Positions 11,157 through 21,908 are shown, counted from the first letter of the stretch. The stretch is 64,000 bases of DNA from Neisseria animalis (GCF_900636515.1 NZ_LR134287.1:1178001-1242000), one strand, 5' to 3'. Translations and numbers: made by a program. The notes: generated by a model from the letters alone, not told the origin.

Positions 11157-12296
11157 ATGAATAAAAAGGGCTCGGTAGGGATAGTTGTCCCGGAAAAAAT
11201 TCCGTTTGAAACGCCGTTGGTTTTGGAAAACGGCCAGACTTTGCCGCGTTTCGACTTGATGATTGAAACTTACGGTACGCTCAATGCCGATAAAAGCAAT
11301 GCGGTATTGGTTTGCCATGCCTTGTCGGGTCATCACCATGTAGCAGGGTATCATTCCCCGCAAGAGAAACACCCGGGCTGGTGGGACAGCATGGTCGGGC
11401 CGGGTAAGCCGATTGATACGGACCGCTTTTTTGTTGTTGGTTTGAACAATTTGGGTGGTTGCCACGGCAGTACCGGCCCCTTGGCGGAAAACCCCGAGAC
11501 CGGCAGGGATTACGGCGCGGATTTTCCCGTGGTTACCGTCAAAGACTGGGTACGTTCCCAAGCAATGCTGGCGGACTATTTGGGCGTAACACAATGGGCG
11601 GCAGTTGTCGGCGGCAGCTTGGGCGGCATGCAGGCTTTGCAATGGACGATTGATTTCCCCGAACGCGTGCGCCATGCCTTGGTCATCGCTTCTGCTCCCA
11701 AACTGTCGGCACAAAATATCGCATTTAATGATGTGGCGCGGCAGGCGATTCTTACCGATCCGGATTTTGACGGCGGACATTATGCCAAAGAAAGCAAGAT
11801 TCCGACGCGCGGTTTGCGGATTGCCCGCATGATGGGTCACATCACTTATCTTGCCGAAGACGGTTTGGGCGAGAAATTCGGTCGGGATTTGCGCTCGGAC
11901 GGCTATCAGTACGGCTACGGCGTGGAATTTGAAATCGAATCCTACCTGCGCTACCAAGGTGATAAGTTTGCCGGACGTTTTGATGCAAACACTTATCTTC
12001 TGATGACCAAAGCACTGGATTATTTCGATCCGGCAGCGGAATACGGCCATAATCTGCAAAAAGCCTTAAAACACGTTCAGGCGAAGTTTTTCGTGGCCAG
12101 TTTCAGCACCGACTGGCGTTTTTCGCCCGAACGCTCGAAAGAATTGGTTAAAGCATTGATTGCGGCCCGCAAACCGGTGCAGTACATCGAAGTACAGTCC
12201 AACCACGGGCATGATGCGTTTTTGATGGAAGACGAGCCGTATATCCGGGCAGTGGCGGCATATATGAATAATGTTTACGAGGACGCGCAATCATGA
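11157..12296 (+). CDS. metX: Homoserine O-acyltransferase MetX
   Basis: Activates homoserine by acylation, the first dedicated step of methionine synthesis. It is a 379-residue alpha/beta hydrolase: nucleophile Ser154 in GGSLGGMQ, an Asp in FSTDWRF near 316 and His352 in NHGHDAF. MetX-type proteins are usually annotated as acetyltransferases, but some use succinyl-CoA, and the donor cannot be settled by eye. metW overlaps it by four bases (ATGA), the arrangement typical of metXW operons. Confidence 0.95.
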   Translation: MNKKGSVGIVVPEKIPFETPLVLENGQTLPRFDLMIETYGTLNADKSNAVLVCHALSGHHHVAGYHSPQEKHPGWWDSMVGPGKPIDTDRFFVVGLNNLGGCHGSTGPLAENPETGRDYGADFPVVTVKDWVRSQAMLADYLGVTQWAAVVGGSLGGMQALQWTIDFPERVRHALVIASAPKLSAQNIAFNDVARQAILTDPDFDGGHYAKESKIPTRGLRIARMMGHITYLAEDGLGEKFGRDLRSDGYQYGYGVEFEIESYLRYQGDKFAGRFDANTYLLMTKALDYFDPAAEYGHNLQKALKHVQAKFFVASFSTDWRFSPERSKELVKALIAARKPVQYIEVQSNHGHDAFLMEDEPYIRAVAAYMNNVYEDAQS

Positions 12297-12874
12297 AGTT
12301 ACGCGATGATTTGCAACTGATTTATGATTGGATTCCGGCAGGCAGCCGCGTGTTGGATTTGGGCTGCGGCGATGGCGAACTGCTTTCGGCTTTGGTAACG
12401 AGCAAGCAATGCAGCGGTTACGGCATTGAAATCAAAACCGACAGCGTGGTGGCTGCCATTGCGCGCGGAGTCAATGTGATACAGGCCGATTTGGAGCGCG
12501 GTTTGGAAGAATTTGGCGACAATACTTTTGATGTGATTGTATTGAGCCAGACCATACAGTCGATGCAGAATACCGAAAGCATTTTGCGCGGCCTGATGCG
12601 TGTGGCAAAAGAAGCGATTGTCAGCTTTCCGAACTTCGGCTATTGGCACAACCGCTTGCAAATCGCATTGGGCGGGCGTATGCCGGTATCCGAACGTATG
12701 CCGTATCATTGGTATAATACGCCGAATATCCATCTCTGCACGCTTAAAGATTTTGAGTTGCTGTGCGGCAAAAACGACATCCGCGTATTGGAACGGGCGG
12801 TAATGACCGGCAGTAAACGGGTGGAAAAACTGCCGAACCTGTTGGGCAGTTTGGCATTCTACCGCGTCGGTTGA
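12293..12874 (+). CDS. metW: Methionine biosynthesis protein MetW
   Basis: Partner of MetX in proteobacterial metXW operons. It is 193 residues with a class I methyltransferase-like fold: [12 protein letters not shown] at about residues 20-31 is the SAM-binding motif I, and [11 protein letters not shown] is in the motif IV position. MetW is thought to be needed for full MetX activity rather than to act as an ordinary methyltransferase. It is translationally coupled to metX through the ATGA overlap. The gene is followed by a Correia-like element and a bidirectional hairpin. Confidence 0.93.
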   Translation: MKLRDDLQLIYDWIPAGSRVLDLGCGDGELLSALVTSKQCSGYGIEIKTDSVVAAIARGVNVIQADLERGLEEFGDNTFDVIVLSQTIQSMQNTESILRGLMRVAKEAIVSFPNFGYWHNRLQIALGGRMPVSERMPYHWYNTPNIHLCTLKDFELLCGKNDIRVLERAVMTGSKRVEKLPNLLGSLAFYRVG

Positions 12875-12920
12875 ATATCCGCCGAATACGGGAAAGGTTT
12901 GTACGCCATCTTTCGGGCAA

Positions 12921-13027
12921 TATAGTCATTTAAAATAAGAATGATACAGCGTTGCTTTGCCTTGCCGTACTATGTGTACTGTCTGCGGCTTCGCTGCCTT
13001 GTCTCATTCTTATTTTATTCGACTATA
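12921..13027 (-). repeat. Correia-like 107-bp element, copy 3
   Basis: TATAGTCATTTAAAATAAGA at the left, TTATTTTATTCGACTATA at the right. It sits between the convergent genes metW and the DUF945 gene, directly before their shared hairpin. Confidence 0.9.
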
Positions 13028-13058
13028 AAAGGCCGTCTGCATTTTGCAGACGGCCTTT
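13028..13058. terminator. Bidirectional uptake-motif terminator
   Basis: AAAGGCCGTCTGCA-TTT-TGCAGACGGCCTTT, a nearly perfect 14-bp palindrome between convergent genes, with A-runs and T-runs on each side. Confidence 0.8.
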
Positions 13059-13084
13059 GGTTTGCAACATTGGGCATCAACTGT

Positions 13085-14653
13085 TTACGGGGCGGAAGCT
13101 GCAGACTCCGGCAGGATTTCTTCCCCTTCGTTAAGATCGAAAGCCGGTTCCGGTTCACTTTCCAAAACCTTGCCGTTCAACGTCAGCTTGTTGTTTTTCA
13201 AAATCATACGGGTTTGTACATTACCGCCGTTCAGCGTCAGGTATTGGTCGCGTGCCATCGATTGAATGGTGCTGTCCACCATCAGACGCAAAGTTTCGTT
13301 GATGTCTTCAATTGCGGCTTCTCCCGCTGCCTCATCTTCGGGATTGACGCTGAAAATACTGCGCGCCTGATTGACGGCAAGCTGCTCCAAAAGTTTTTGC
13401 GGCACACTCATGGTCAAATCGGCATCGGTTTTTTGCAGCATATCGGCAAGATGGTTCAAATCTTTCTGCTTCAAACCCTCAAACGCCAAGCGGCCGCTGA
13501 CATTGACCGAGCCTTGCGGCATGGTAAAGGCGAAAGTTTTGATGTTGATAACGGGATTGTTGGTAAACAAACCGGAGGCTTGGTTTTTGGCCGTATGGAG
13601 CAGCTCGTTTTGAATCTGCTCTTCGCTCATTTGGCGGTCGGCGATTTCGGCAAGTTTGTTTTTCAAGGCCAGCAAGCCCGGCGCATCAAGATGTTCGGCA
13701 GCGATATGAATATCCAAAGGACCATATTGCTCGTCGCCGTATACCAGTTTGTCAAAGCGGAAGCGGCCTTCGCTGTTGATGAAGTTGCCTTGTTCTCCGG
13801 TATCCGTAGAGAAATCCAGCTTGCGGACTTCGATAACGGAAGGCGCAATCGTGCCGGTCGGATTGATGAACGCGCCGATTTGCAGATTGGTCACCAGATT
13901 CACCAATTCGTTTAAGCGGACGCTGTAATCGATATTCTCTTTCCATTGCAGGCGGAACGTATCCAGCGTGGTGGTGCTTTTTCCCAGCGACAAGCGGTTT
14001 GCGCCGTCTGCAGTTTCCGATTGGTAGCGCAGGTTTTCCAGCAATACATCGCCTTTGTCGGCCAGCTTCACTTGCAGGGAAGGCATGGCGTAATCGTGCC
14101 GGTAAGCAGAAAAACCGTTTTGATAGGCGGTTGTACCGTTCAGACCCTGCCAAACCAGCCGGATGCCCGAAAGCTCCTCATAATCAAACGCCGGAACGGA
14201 CAATTTCATCTCGCCGCTGCCGTTGAAATAAACGGTATTGCTCATGCTCAACGGCGTTTCATTGCCGAAGAAGCGAGCCAATACTTTGGCGGTTTCGGGG
14301 TGGTAGCGAAACTCGGTTTCCACATGCGCGCGCGAACCGAAGCCGCCCGCAAACGGGCCGTGGGTAATGTGGTTGACAATGGTAAGCGGCTCTTGCAGCA
14401 CCGTTTTCAGGTTGTCGGGCAGATATTTCTGGGTATTTTGAAGCAGAGTCGGTTTCAAGCGGACAACAGTTGTTTCGGTCGAGCCGAACCAGCCGCGATC
14501 GTATTGGTGCGATTCGACCGTTAAAAAGCCGGATTCCTGCAAAAGCTGCTGCTGGCGGGTCAGGCTTTGTTCGGCTTTGATGCCGAGATAATAGGGCGTA
14601 CCGAGCGCGGCAGCGGCAACAACGGCGGCTGCCGGAATCAGAAACTTTTTCAT
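13085..14653 (-). CDS. YdgA-family protein (DUF945)
   Basis: 522 residues from MKKFLIPAAAVVAAAALGTP, which gives an N-terminal signal or membrane anchor (about 3-24) and an envelope location. Typical DUF945 features follow: ESGFLTVESHQYDRGWFGSTETT near residue 45, INHxTHGPF-type text (VNHITHGPFAGG) near 97, and repeated beta-rich segments to an acidic C-terminus. The function of this family is not established; E. coli YdgA is an inner-membrane protein with a large periplasmic domain. An open frame extends upstream to 15373, but that part is antisense to pdxH and is rejected as coding. Confidence 0.85.
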   Translation of the reverse strand: MKKFLIPAAAVVAAAALGTPYYLGIKAEQSLTRQQQLLQESGFLTVESHQYDRGWFGSTETTVVRLKPTLLQNTQKYLPDNLKTVLQEPLTIVNHITHGPFAGGFGSRAHVETEFRYHPETAKVLARFFGNETPLSMSNTVYFNGSGEMKLSVPAFDYEELSGIRLVWQGLNGTTAYQNGFSAYRHDYAMPSLQVKLADKGDVLLENLRYQSETADGANRLSLGKSTTTLDTFRLQWKENIDYSVRLNELVNLVTNLQIGAFINPTGTIAPSVIEVRKLDFSTDTGEQGNFINSEGRFRFDKLVYGDEQYGPLDIHIAAEHLDAPGLLALKNKLAEIADRQMSEEQIQNELLHTAKNQASGLFTNNPVINIKTFAFTMPQGSVNVSGRLAFEGLKQKDLNHLADMLQKTDADLTMSVPQKLLEQLAVNQARSIFSVNPEDEAAGEAAIEDINETLRLMVDSTIQSMARDQYLTLNGGNVQTRMILKNNKLTLNGKVLESEPEPAFDLNEGEEILPESAASAP

Positions 14654-14788
14654 TGCTTCAAATGAGAACAGGTATAAAGCAGCAAGCATAGCATTTTTTA
14701 CTGTATTTGTCTTTGAAGGGGCTGCGGAGGCCGTCTGCAAATGGATATTTATGTTAGAATATCTCTGTGGTTTATCAGGAGGATGGCG

Positions 14789-15421
14789 ATGGATTTGCAC
14801 AATATCCGCGAAGATTACAGCAAGCGCGAATTGTCGGAGGCAGAATGCGATGCCAGCCCGATTGTGCAGTTTGAGCAATGGTTGGACGAAGCCATCCGCT
14901 CGCAAGTCAACGAGCCGACGGCGGTAAACGTGGCGGCGGTAGACGGAGCAGGGCGGCCGAACAACCGCGTGGTGTTGCTGAAGGAAGTCAATCCGCAGGG
15001 CTTTGTGTTTTTTACCAACTACCAAAGCCGAAAAGGCCGCTCGTTTGAAGCCAACCCCTTTGCCGCAATGACGTTTTTCTGGCCGGAGCTGGAGCGGCAG
15101 GTGCGCATCGAGGGGCGGATTGAAAAACTCGATGCCGCCGCTTCCGACGAATATTTCGAGAGCCGCCCTTATACCAGCCGCATCGGCGCGTGGGCGAGTG
15201 CGCAAAGCGAAGTATTGTCGGGCAAAGCCGCGCTGGTGGCCAAAGCCGCCGCCGTCGGCGCACGCCATCCGCTGCATGTGCCGCGTCCGCCGCATTGGGG
15301 CGGCTATATCGTGATTCCCGACCGCGTGGAGTTTTGGCAGGGGCGGCCGAGCCGCCTGCATGACCGTATCCAATATCGTTTGGAAAACGGCGTGTGGATA
15401 AAAAAGCGTTTGTCGCCTTAA
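14789..15421 (+). CDS. pdxH: Pyridoxine/pyridoxamine 5'-phosphate oxidase
   Basis: FMN enzyme that oxidises pyridoxine or pyridoxamine 5'-phosphate to PLP, the cofactor of DapC, SerC and the class-V enzyme in this window. The start at 14789 ([10 protein letters not shown]) has CAGGAGG seven bases upstream and gives 210 residues. Family segments include [20 protein letters not shown] (FMN binding, about 56-75), [28 protein letters not shown], and the C-terminal [20 protein letters not shown] with the substrate-binding arginine and histidine (RLHDR). It starts about 135 bases from the divergent DUF945 gene. Confidence 0.96.
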   Translation: MDLHNIREDYSKRELSEAECDASPIVQFEQWLDEAIRSQVNEPTAVNVAAVDGAGRPNNRVVLLKEVNPQGFVFFTNYQSRKGRSFEANPFAAMTFFWPELERQVRIEGRIEKLDAAASDEYFESRPYTSRIGAWASAQSEVLSGKAALVAKAAAVGARHPLHVPRPPHWGGYIVIPDRVEFWQGRPSRLHDRIQYRLENGVWIKKRLSP

Positions 15422-15472
15422 AAAATTTCGCCGAGAATCAATAAAATAGGGTAGAATCCCGAACCGTTACCG

Positions 15473-15509
15473 GAGGCCGTCTGAATATTTCGGATTTTCA
15501 GACGGCTTT
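15473..15509 (+). terminator. Uptake-motif hairpin after pdxH (AA type)
   Basis: GGCCGTCTGAA and TTCAGACGGC with a short loop. Both arms use the canonical GTCTGAA form, unlike most hairpins in the window. Confidence 0.65.
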
Positions 15510-15556
15510 GTGATTTATTAGAGTGAAGCTTGCAAAAAGTGAAAATATTCAGCGGT

Positions 15557-15661
15557 GTCATTCCCGCGCAGGCGGGAATCTACTGTTGAAGTGTGCTAAC
15601 CTGTTTTAAAACAATATGTTATTTGATTTTTGAAGCGGATTCCCGCCTGCGCGGGAATGAC
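15557..15661. repeat. dRS3-flanked mosaic repeat (NIME-like)
   Basis: ATTCCCGCGCAGGCGGGAAT at 15560-15579 and its reverse form ATTCCCGCCTGCGCGGGAAT at 15639-15658 match the neisserial dRS3 consensus ATTCCC-N8-GGGAAT. Preceding GTC and following GAC extend the inverted repeat. The 59 bases between them would be one RS unit. The stretch from pdxH to rluB holds this, the hairpin after pdxH and the rluB leader. Confidence 0.85.
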
Positions 15662-15738
15662 GGTTGAGCGTTTGAATATTTTTAATTTCTGCAACAGTCT
15701 TCACACAAAACCGCCTGCCGCAACCGCCGCAGAAGAAC

Positions 15739-15759
15739 CGTTTTCCCGCGGGGAAAACG
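15739..15759 (+). promoter_or_regulatory. Perfect leader hairpin upstream of rluB
   Basis: CGTTTTCCC-GCG-GGGAAAACG, a 9-bp stem with a 3-base loop, ends four bases before the AGGAG ribosome-binding site (15764-15768) of rluB. It has no T-tract. It could affect translation; no known riboswitch fits. Confidence 0.55.
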
Positions 15760-15775
15760 CGTTAGGAGATGAAAT

Positions 15776-16855
15776 ATGGCCAAACAACCTTCCAGCAAAC
15801 GCGAGTGGCGCGACGGTGCCGCCGCTTCCCCGAAAAAAAACGCTGCCAAGCGCGGCGGCAGCTTCAAGGGCAAAAGCAAACCCCGGGCAACCGGTGCGGA
15901 GCATACGGAGCAGCCGCGCCGCAAGTTTGCAGACGGCCTGAATAAAGGCAGGCCGGAAAGTGTGCAAAACGAGCGCGCGCCGAAGCAGCGTGCTTCCAAA
16001 GCCAAAAAACTGGTGGTGCGCAACCCCAACCAAAAAATCATGGAGCGCGCCCGCGATTTGAAGGAACGCCGCAGCGATTTGTCGCGCTTCGAGCCGGAGC
16101 GTTTGCAGAAAGTTTTGGCGGCTTCCGGTGTGGGTTCGCGCCGTGAGATGGAAGAATGGATTACCAACGGCTGGGTAACGGTCAACGGGCAGGTGGCGCA
16201 GTTGGGCGACAAAGTAACGCCGGACGACCATGTAACCGTGAAAGGCAGCATCATCAAGCTCAAATGGGCCGACCGTCTGCCGCGCATCATTCTGTATTAC
16301 AAACAGGAGGGCGAAATTGTTTCGCGCGACGATCCGCAGGGCCGCGTCAGCATTTTCGACCGTCTGCCGCAGGCCGCCAGCAGCCGTTGGGTTGCCATCG
16401 GCCGTCTCGACATCAATACCAGCGGTTTGCTGATTCTGACCACTTCGGGCGAATTGGTACAGCGTTTCGCACATCCGAGTTTTGAGGTGGAACGCGAATA
16501 CGCCGTGCGCGTGCTGGGCGAATTAAGCACCGAGCAGATGCGTGTTTTGACCGAAGAGGGCGTGATGCTGGAAGACGGTTTGGCGAAAGTCGAGCGGATT
16601 TACGAGCAGGGCGGCGAGGGTGCCAACAAGTGGTACAACGTGGTCATCAAAGAAGGCCGCAACCGCGAAGTGCGCCGGATTTTTGAAAGCCAAGGCTTGA
16701 CCGTAAGCCGCTTGGTACGCGTCGGCTTCGGCCCCATCGGTTTGCCCAACCGCCTCAAGCGCGGCCAATTCTACGAACTGAACCCGGCAGAAGTGGCGAA
16801 TATCGTGAAATGGGCGGACATGGGTCTGCCGGGCGAACGCCGCCGCAAGGGATAA
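15776..16855 (+). CDS. rluB: 23S rRNA pseudouridine synthase RluB
   Basis: Converts U2605 (E. coli numbering) of 23S rRNA to pseudouridine. 359 residues. The first 90 or so are a low-complexity basic extension rich in Lys, Arg and Ala, likely RNA-binding and variable in the family. Then come an S4-like domain (LQKVLAASGVGSRREMEEWI, about 105-124) and the RsuA/RluB catalytic domain with GRLDINTSGLLILT (Asp near 226). KEGRNREVRRIFESQGLTV and LRRGQFYEL-type text (LKRGQFYELNPAE) close it. The annotation as RluB rather than RluE/RsuA rests on the length and C-terminus. Confidence 0.93.
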   Translation: MAKQPSSKREWRDGAAASPKKNAAKRGGSFKGKSKPRATGAEHTEQPRRKFADGLNKGRPESVQNERAPKQRASKAKKLVVRNPNQKIMERARDLKERRSDLSRFEPERLQKVLAASGVGSRREMEEWITNGWVTVNGQVAQLGDKVTPDDHVTVKGSIIKLKWADRLPRIILYYKQEGEIVSRDDPQGRVSIFDRLPQAASSRWVAIGRLDINTSGLLILTTSGELVQRFAHPSFEVEREYAVRVLGELSTEQMRVLTEEGVMLEDGLAKVERIYEQGGEGANKWYNVVIKEGRNREVRRIFESQGLTVSRLVRVGFGPIGLPNRLKRGQFYELNPAEVANIVKWADMGLPGERRRKG

Positions 16856-16869
16856 TCATCGGATTGGAT

Positions 16870-16975
16870 AAGGCGGTACGTTTCCCTATCGCCGAATCGC
16901 ACAGAGTGAGACAAGTCTGCACCGCCGCAAACAGTACGGGGTGGCAGGCTTGTTGCTTTGGCGGTTGTTAAGCCC
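16870..16975 (+). repeat. Possible very degenerate Correia-like relic
   Basis: GAGTGAGACAAG, GCACCGCCGCAAACAGTACG and GCAGGCTTGTTGCTTTGGCG echo the family's GAATGAGACAAGG, GCCGCAGACAGTAC and GGCAAAGCAACG, but neither terminus survives. The rest of the interval between rluB and the sulfate-binding gene holds only copy 4 and a hairpin. Confidence 0.35.
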
Positions 16976-17026
16976 TTTTTTCGGGTATGGAGAAACAGCG
17001 CCGTGTCATTTTGTGTGAAATGACGG

Positions 17027-17133
17027 TATAGTCGAATAAAATAAGAATGAGACAAGGCAGCGAAGCCGCAGACAGTACACATAGTACGGCAAGGCAAAGC
17101 AACGCTGTATCATTCTTATTTTAAATGACTATA
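17027..17133 (+). repeat. Correia-like 107-bp element, copy 4
   Basis: Full length, TATAGTCGAATAAAATAAGA to TTATTTTAAATGACTATA, directly abutting a bidirectional hairpin. It lies between the convergent rluB and sulfate-binding genes. Confidence 0.9.
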
Positions 17134-17134
17134 A

Positions 17135-17199
17135 AAAGGCCGTCTGCAAACAGCAATGCGAATCATAGATTTCAACTTGCTGTTTTGCAGACGGCCTTT
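17135..17199. terminator. Long uptake-motif hairpin between rluB and the sulfate-binding gene
   Basis: AAAGGCCGTCTGCAAA with CAGCAA pairs with TTGCTG and TTTTGCAGACGGCCTTT, closing a loop of about 20 bases. It serves convergent genes on both sides. Confidence 0.75.
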
Positions 17200-17213
17200 G
17201 TTTTGCCCGATAT

Positions 17214-18239
17214 TCAGCGGGTATTCAGGCGGTCGAATATTCCGCCGTCGGCAAAGAAGTTTGTCATGATTTCCGGCCAACTGCCCAGCGTTTCGTTGGG
17301 GCGGAAGGTATTGAGTTTGGGAAAATCCGTGCGGTGCCGTGCCAGAATTTCAGCGTTGCCCGGGCGGAAGTACATCTTGGCTGCAAGCTCCTGTGCGGGG
17401 TCGCTCCATAAATATTGCAGGTATGCGCGGGCGGCTTCGCGGGTTCCTTTCTTGGCTGTTACGCTTTCGACCACGGCAACGGGGCTTTCTGCTTCGGCGG
17501 TATAGCTGGGATAGACGATTTCAAATTGGTCGGGCAGCAGATTTCGGCTGATGAAGTTTGCTTCGTTTTCCAAGGTTACCAGCACATCGCCGATTTCGCG
17601 TTGGGTAAAGCTGGTGCTGGCGGCGCGGCTGCCGTTTTCAAACATGGGTACGTTGGCCAGAACTTTGCGGGTAAAAGTTTCGGCTTCGGTTTGGCTGCCG
17701 TAGGTTTTCAGCGCGTAACCGTACAGGCTGAGAAAGGCATAGCGTCCGTTGCCGCTGGTTTTCGGATTGGCAAAAACGACTTTCACGTCGGAATCGGCCA
17801 ATACATGCCAATCGGTAATGTCTTTCGGATTGCCTTTGCGTACCAGAAAGACGGTTGCGCTGCTAAACGGTACGGCCTGATTGGGCAGGCTGTCCGCCCA
17901 GTCGGAAGCAACCAAGCCGCGTTGTGCCAGCGTGTCGATGTCGGAGGTTTGGTTCATGGTCACGACATCGGCGGGCAGACCGTTGGCAACAGACATCGCC
18001 TGTTTGCTGGATCCGCCGTGTGATTGTTGGATATGGAGGTCGATATCGGGGCGGATTTTTTTAAATTCGCGGACAAACAGCGGATTGTATTCTTTGTAGA
18101 AATCGCGGGAAACATCGTAGGAGACGTTTAGGATTTTCATGTATTCGCCGGCATCGGCAGTGGCCTGCGTGCGCGAACAAGCGGCGGCAAGGGTAAGTGC
18201 GGCAGCAAATCCTAATGCCCAGCAGAGGGTTTTGCTCAT
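17214..18239 (-). CDS. sbp: Periplasmic sulfate-binding protein
   Basis: Substrate-binding component of a sulfate/thiosulfate ABC importer. 341 residues with an N-terminal hydrophobic segment (LGFAAALTLAAAC, Cys21), which could be a lipoprotein signal, although Ala rather than Leu at -3 makes the lipobox weak. The mature part begins ILNVSYDVSRDFYKEYNPLF and contains QQSHGGSSKQAMSV (about 72-85), VTMNQTSDID, FANPKTSGNGRY and PSYTAEAESPVAVV, all typical of Sbp/CysP. No permease or ATPase genes of this transporter are next to it, so the partner components must be elsewhere. Confidence 0.92.
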   Translation of the reverse strand: MSKTLCWALGFAAALTLAAACSRTQATADAGEYMKILNVSYDVSRDFYKEYNPLFVREFKKIRPDIDLHIQQSHGGSSKQAMSVANGLPADVVTMNQTSDIDTLAQRGLVASDWADSLPNQAVPFSSATVFLVRKGNPKDITDWHVLADSDVKVVFANPKTSGNGRYAFLSLYGYALKTYGSQTEAETFTRKVLANVPMFENGSRAASTSFTQREIGDVLVTLENEANFISRNLLPDQFEIVYPSYTAEAESPVAVVESVTAKKGTREAARAYLQYLWSDPAQELAAKMYFRPGNAEILARHRTDFPKLNTFRPNETLGSWPEIMTNFFADGGIFDRLNTR

Positions 18240-18448
18240 GTGTTTCGTCCTGAAAATAGCTGTGCTGACAGGACGCTACTTTAGCGGTGCGGGCGGAGAA
18301 AGGGAAAGAATGCGTGATTGTATGAAAAGGATTTTTGGTTATATGGGCAAACGGTGCTGCTGTTAATTCTGCCGTTAACATAGCCGTTTGCCATCATAAG
18401 GATAGGCGTGGCTGCTTTATCCCGTTCCGAGTCGTGAGAATATGATAA

Positions 18449-18489
18449 AAAGGCCGTCTGCAAAACAAGGGTATTTTGCAGACGGCCTG
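18449..18489 (-). terminator. Uptake-motif hairpin after the SEC-C gene
   Basis: AAAAAGGCCGTCTGC and GCAGACGGCC pair across a short loop; on the minus strand it gives a stem followed by a T-run. The remaining 18240-18448 holds the promoter side of sbp and no gene I can see. Confidence 0.75.
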
Positions 18490-18500
18490 AAAGCAGGCAA

Positions 18501-19163
18501 TCAATTTTTGCCGCAGCAGGCTTTGTATTTTTTGCCGCTGCCGCAAGGGCAGGGATCGTTGCGGCCGGTTTTGGCACCTTCGCGGCGCACGGTTTGCGGT
18601 TTGTTGCGTACTGCCTGCCAGTACAGGGCAATGTCGAGCAGGACGTGCGGCAGTTCGGACTCAAGCTGGGTAAGCTCTTTGTCGCTCAGTTGGAGAATGG
18701 CTTCGCCGTTTTCTTCATCGTCATAAATGCCGCCCAATGCCATCACCGGATAGAACAAGTCTTCAAACTCTTCTGATGCGGCCGCTTCAAACCAGTCGGT
18801 CGGAACGGTATCCAGCGCGTAAAGATAGGCATTGCACCAAGTATAGAAATCGGGATTGCCCGCGTCGTCTTCGTAGAGCAGCAGTTCGGGCAGGGTTTTG
18901 GCTGCGAGTGCATTGCGTATGTCTTCAATCATCGCTTGGACCAATTGTTTGACTTCGTTGCGGGCGGCTTCGTCAAACAAATCTTCATCGCCCAACACTT
19001 CGGACAGCCAGTCGGTTGCGTCAACCGGATCGGGGCCGCTGGACAAGGCAAGCATGAAGCCCTGCACTTCGTCGCAACGCATGGTGCTGCCGGTTTCCGA
19101 TTGGGAATCTAATAGGGCGGCAAGACGTTGGTATGCGGGATTGTCGAAAGCCGGAGAAGTCAT
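18501..19163 (-). CDS. UPF0149/YecA-type protein with SEC-C zinc motif
   Basis: 220 residues, acidic and helical. The N-terminal domain ([18 protein letters not shown] at about 30-47, [16 protein letters not shown]) resembles the UPF0149/YecA fold. The C-terminus [17 protein letters not shown] is a metal-binding SEC-C motif (Cys-X-Cys...Cys-Cys), like that at the end of SecA. The role of this family is not well established. It is in the same orientation as the SpoU-type gene, 53 bases downstream of it, so they may form an operon. Confidence 0.85.
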   Translation of the reverse strand: MTSPAFDNPAYQRLAALLDSQSETGSTMRCDEVQGFMLALSSGPDPVDATDWLSEVLGDEDLFDEAARNEVKQLVQAMIEDIRNALAAKTLPELLLYEDDAGNPDFYTWCNAYLYALDTVPTDWFEAAASEEFEDLFYPVMALGGIYDDEENGEAILQLSDKELTQLESELPHVLLDIALYWQAVRNKPQTVRREGAKTGRNDPCPCGSGKKYKACCGKN

Positions 19164-19216
19164 GGTGTGTTCCTTTTGGTAGGGAAAACGGCAAAATGCC
19201 GTCTGTAAAACAGTAT

Positions 19217-19999
19217 TTAAGCGAGCCGTTGGCGCATTTGTTCAAACAGGCATACGGTTGCCGCCATGGCAACATTCAATGATTCGGTTTGCCCGGGCAT
19301 GGGGATTTTGACGGTGTGGCTGACCGCCGCCAATATCTCCTCGCTCACACCGCAGCCTTCGTTGCCGAACACCCACGCGGAAGGGGCGCTCAAATCCAAA
19401 TCGTAGAGGCTGAAATTATGCTGTTCTGATAAAGCGGTTGCGCGTATGGGGTGCGGATAGGCGGCAAACCATGTCGGAAGGTCGGTGCGGGTATGCACTT
19501 CCAGCAGAAAGTGCGCGCCCATTCCTGCCCGTAAGACTTTGGGCGACCAGACATCGGCACAATCTTTGCTGCAAATCAGTTGTGTGATACCCGCGGCGGC
19601 GGCACTGCGGATAACCGTGCCGACATTGCCGGGATCTTGTACGCGGTCGAGTACCACGCAATCTCCGTTGCGGGGCAGATTGGGGGAGCGGGGAATCGTA
19701 ATCAGCGTCATCACATCGTCCGCATCGCTCAGGCTGGTAATTTTTGCCAATGCGCCATCGCCAATCAGCGTGATTTTGTCATCAGGCAGCGCATTAAGGG
19801 CCGTCTGCAATTCGGCATTTTGCAGCTGCGCCTGCGGCAGGTAAACTTGAAGCGGCATCAAACCTGCCTGCAGATAGCTTTTGAGCAGGTGGATACCTTC
19901 CAATACCGTTTGCCCGTGTTCGCGGCGGCTGCGTGCGGAGGTCAGCAGCTTGGAGAGATGTTTGAGCTGCTCGTTGTGTGCGGACGTAATTGATTTCAT
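19217..19999 (-). CDS. SpoU/TrmH-family RNA 2'-O-methyltransferase
   Basis: SAM-dependent ribose methyltransferase of the SPOUT class; the RNA target cannot be read from sequence. 260 residues from [19 protein letters not shown] (the ATG at 19999 fits the family start; an upstream frame overlaps an uptake motif). The N-terminal substrate-binding domain has [13 protein letters not shown]. The knotted catalytic domain shows motif 1 ([18 protein letters not shown]), motif 2 ([12 protein letters not shown]) and motif 3 ([18 protein letters not shown]). It resembles RlmB-like proteins. It is divergent from argB with about 110 bases between. Confidence 0.88.
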   Translation of the reverse strand: MKSITSAHNEQLKHLSKLLTSARSRREHGQTVLEGIHLLKSYLQAGLMPLQVYLPQAQLQNAELQTALNALPDDKITLIGDGALAKITSLSDADDVMTLITIPRSPNLPRNGDCVVLDRVQDPGNVGTVIRSAAAAGITQLICSKDCADVWSPKVLRAGMGAHFLLEVHTRTDLPTWFAAYPHPIRATALSEQHNFSLYDLDLSAPSAWVFGNEGCGVSEEILAAVSHTVKIPMPGQTESLNVAMAATVCLFEQMRQRLA

Positions 20000-20089
20000 G
20001 GCAGCATTATAGCTGCTTTCAGACGGCATAAACAGGGCTTTTTCCCTTGTTTCGGCTGCTCTTTAGTATTAACATTCAGGTTTGCCTAA

Positions 20090-21001
<912 letters not shown>

Positions 21002-21017
21002 ATTTGAAACGGCATAT

Positions 21018-21044
21018 TTTGCAGACGGCATTGCCGTCTGCAAA
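21018..21044 (+). terminator. Uptake-motif palindrome between argB and panC
   Basis: TTTGCAGACGGCA-TTGCCGTCTGCAAA is almost perfectly self-complementary with hardly any loop. It may act as a weak terminator. Confidence 0.55.
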
Positions 21045-21071
21045 TCATCTTAATCATCATCAAATACTGTT

Positions 21072-21908
21072 ATGCACATCATACATACGATTCAAGCATT
21101 GCGCGAATGGCGCAAAACCGCAGGCAGCGTGGCATTTGTTCCGACCATGGGCAATCTGCACGAAGGGCATTTGGCATTGGTGCGGGAAGCAAAAAAACAC
21201 GCTGATAATGTTGTTGTCAGCATTTTCGTCAACCGCCTGCAATTCGGGCAGGGCGAAGATTTCGACCAATACCCGCGCACCCTGCAGCAGGATGCCGACA
21301 AACTGGCCGATGAAGGCGTGGCCGTTGTGTTCGCGCCTGACGAGAAAGAGCTGTATCCGAATGTCGAGCAACGCTACAATGTCGAGCCGCCGTATTTGCA
21401 AAACGAATTATGCGGCAAATTCCGGCCGGGCCATTTTCGGGGTGTGGCCACTGTTGTCAGCAAACTGTTTAATATCGTTGCGCCCGATGCCGCCTGTTTC
21501 GGCAAAAAAGATTACCAGCAGCTTGCCATTATTAAAGGCTTGGTGGAAGACTTGAATTTCAATATCAAGATTATTCCTGTCGATACCGGCCGTGCGGCAG
21601 ACGGCTTGGCACTTTCCAGCCGCAACCAATATTTGAGCGACAGCGAGCGTGCCGAAGCGCCGCGCCTCTATCGGGAGCTGCAAAAAGCCGCCGCCTCCAT
21701 CAGCGCAGGCAGTACCGATTATGCCGGTATCGAAGAACAAGCGGCAGCAGCGTTGGTTGCCGCCGGCTGGTCGGTGGATTATTTTGAAATCCGACACGCT
21801 GAAAATCTGGCGGTTGCCCGACAAGGCGATAAAAAACTGGTGATTTTGGCTGCCGCGCGTTTGGGCAAAACACGGTTGATTGACAATTTGGAAGTGTCGA
21901 CGGTGTAA
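21072..21908 (+). CDS. panC: Pantothenate synthetase
   Basis: Joins pantoate and beta-alanine using ATP, the last step of pantothenate synthesis. 278 residues. The nucleotide-binding motif [10 protein letters not shown] (about 24-33) and the KMSKS-equivalent LSSRNQYLS are present, along with [19 protein letters not shown] and FGKKDYQQL. Many PanC proteins have FVNPxQF where this one has FVNRLQF; Pro to Arg is a small oddity. panB, the previous enzyme of the pathway, is about 9 kb away on the other strand rather than adjacent. Confidence 0.95.
   Translation: MHIIHTIQALREWRKTAGSVAFVPTMGNLHEGHLALVREAKKHADNVVVSIFVNRLQFGQGEDFDQYPRTLQQDADKLADEGVAVVFAPDEKELYPNVEQRYNVEPPYLQNELCGKFRPGHFRGVATVVSKLFNIVAPDAACFGKKDYQQLAIIKGLVEDLNFNIKIIPVDTGRAADGLALSSRNQYLSDSERAEAPRLYRELQKAAASISAGSTDYAGIEEQAAAALVAAGWSVDYFEIRHAENLAVARQGDKKLVILAAARLGKTRLIDNLEVSTV

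Noticed and set aside
12941..13915. 324-codon plus-strand frame
   Set aside because: Begins in a Correia-like element and is antisense to the DUF945 gene.
14654..15373. N-terminal 240-codon extension of the DUF945 gene
   Set aside because: It is antisense to pdxH and crosses its promoter; the DUF945 protein has its own signal peptide at 14653.
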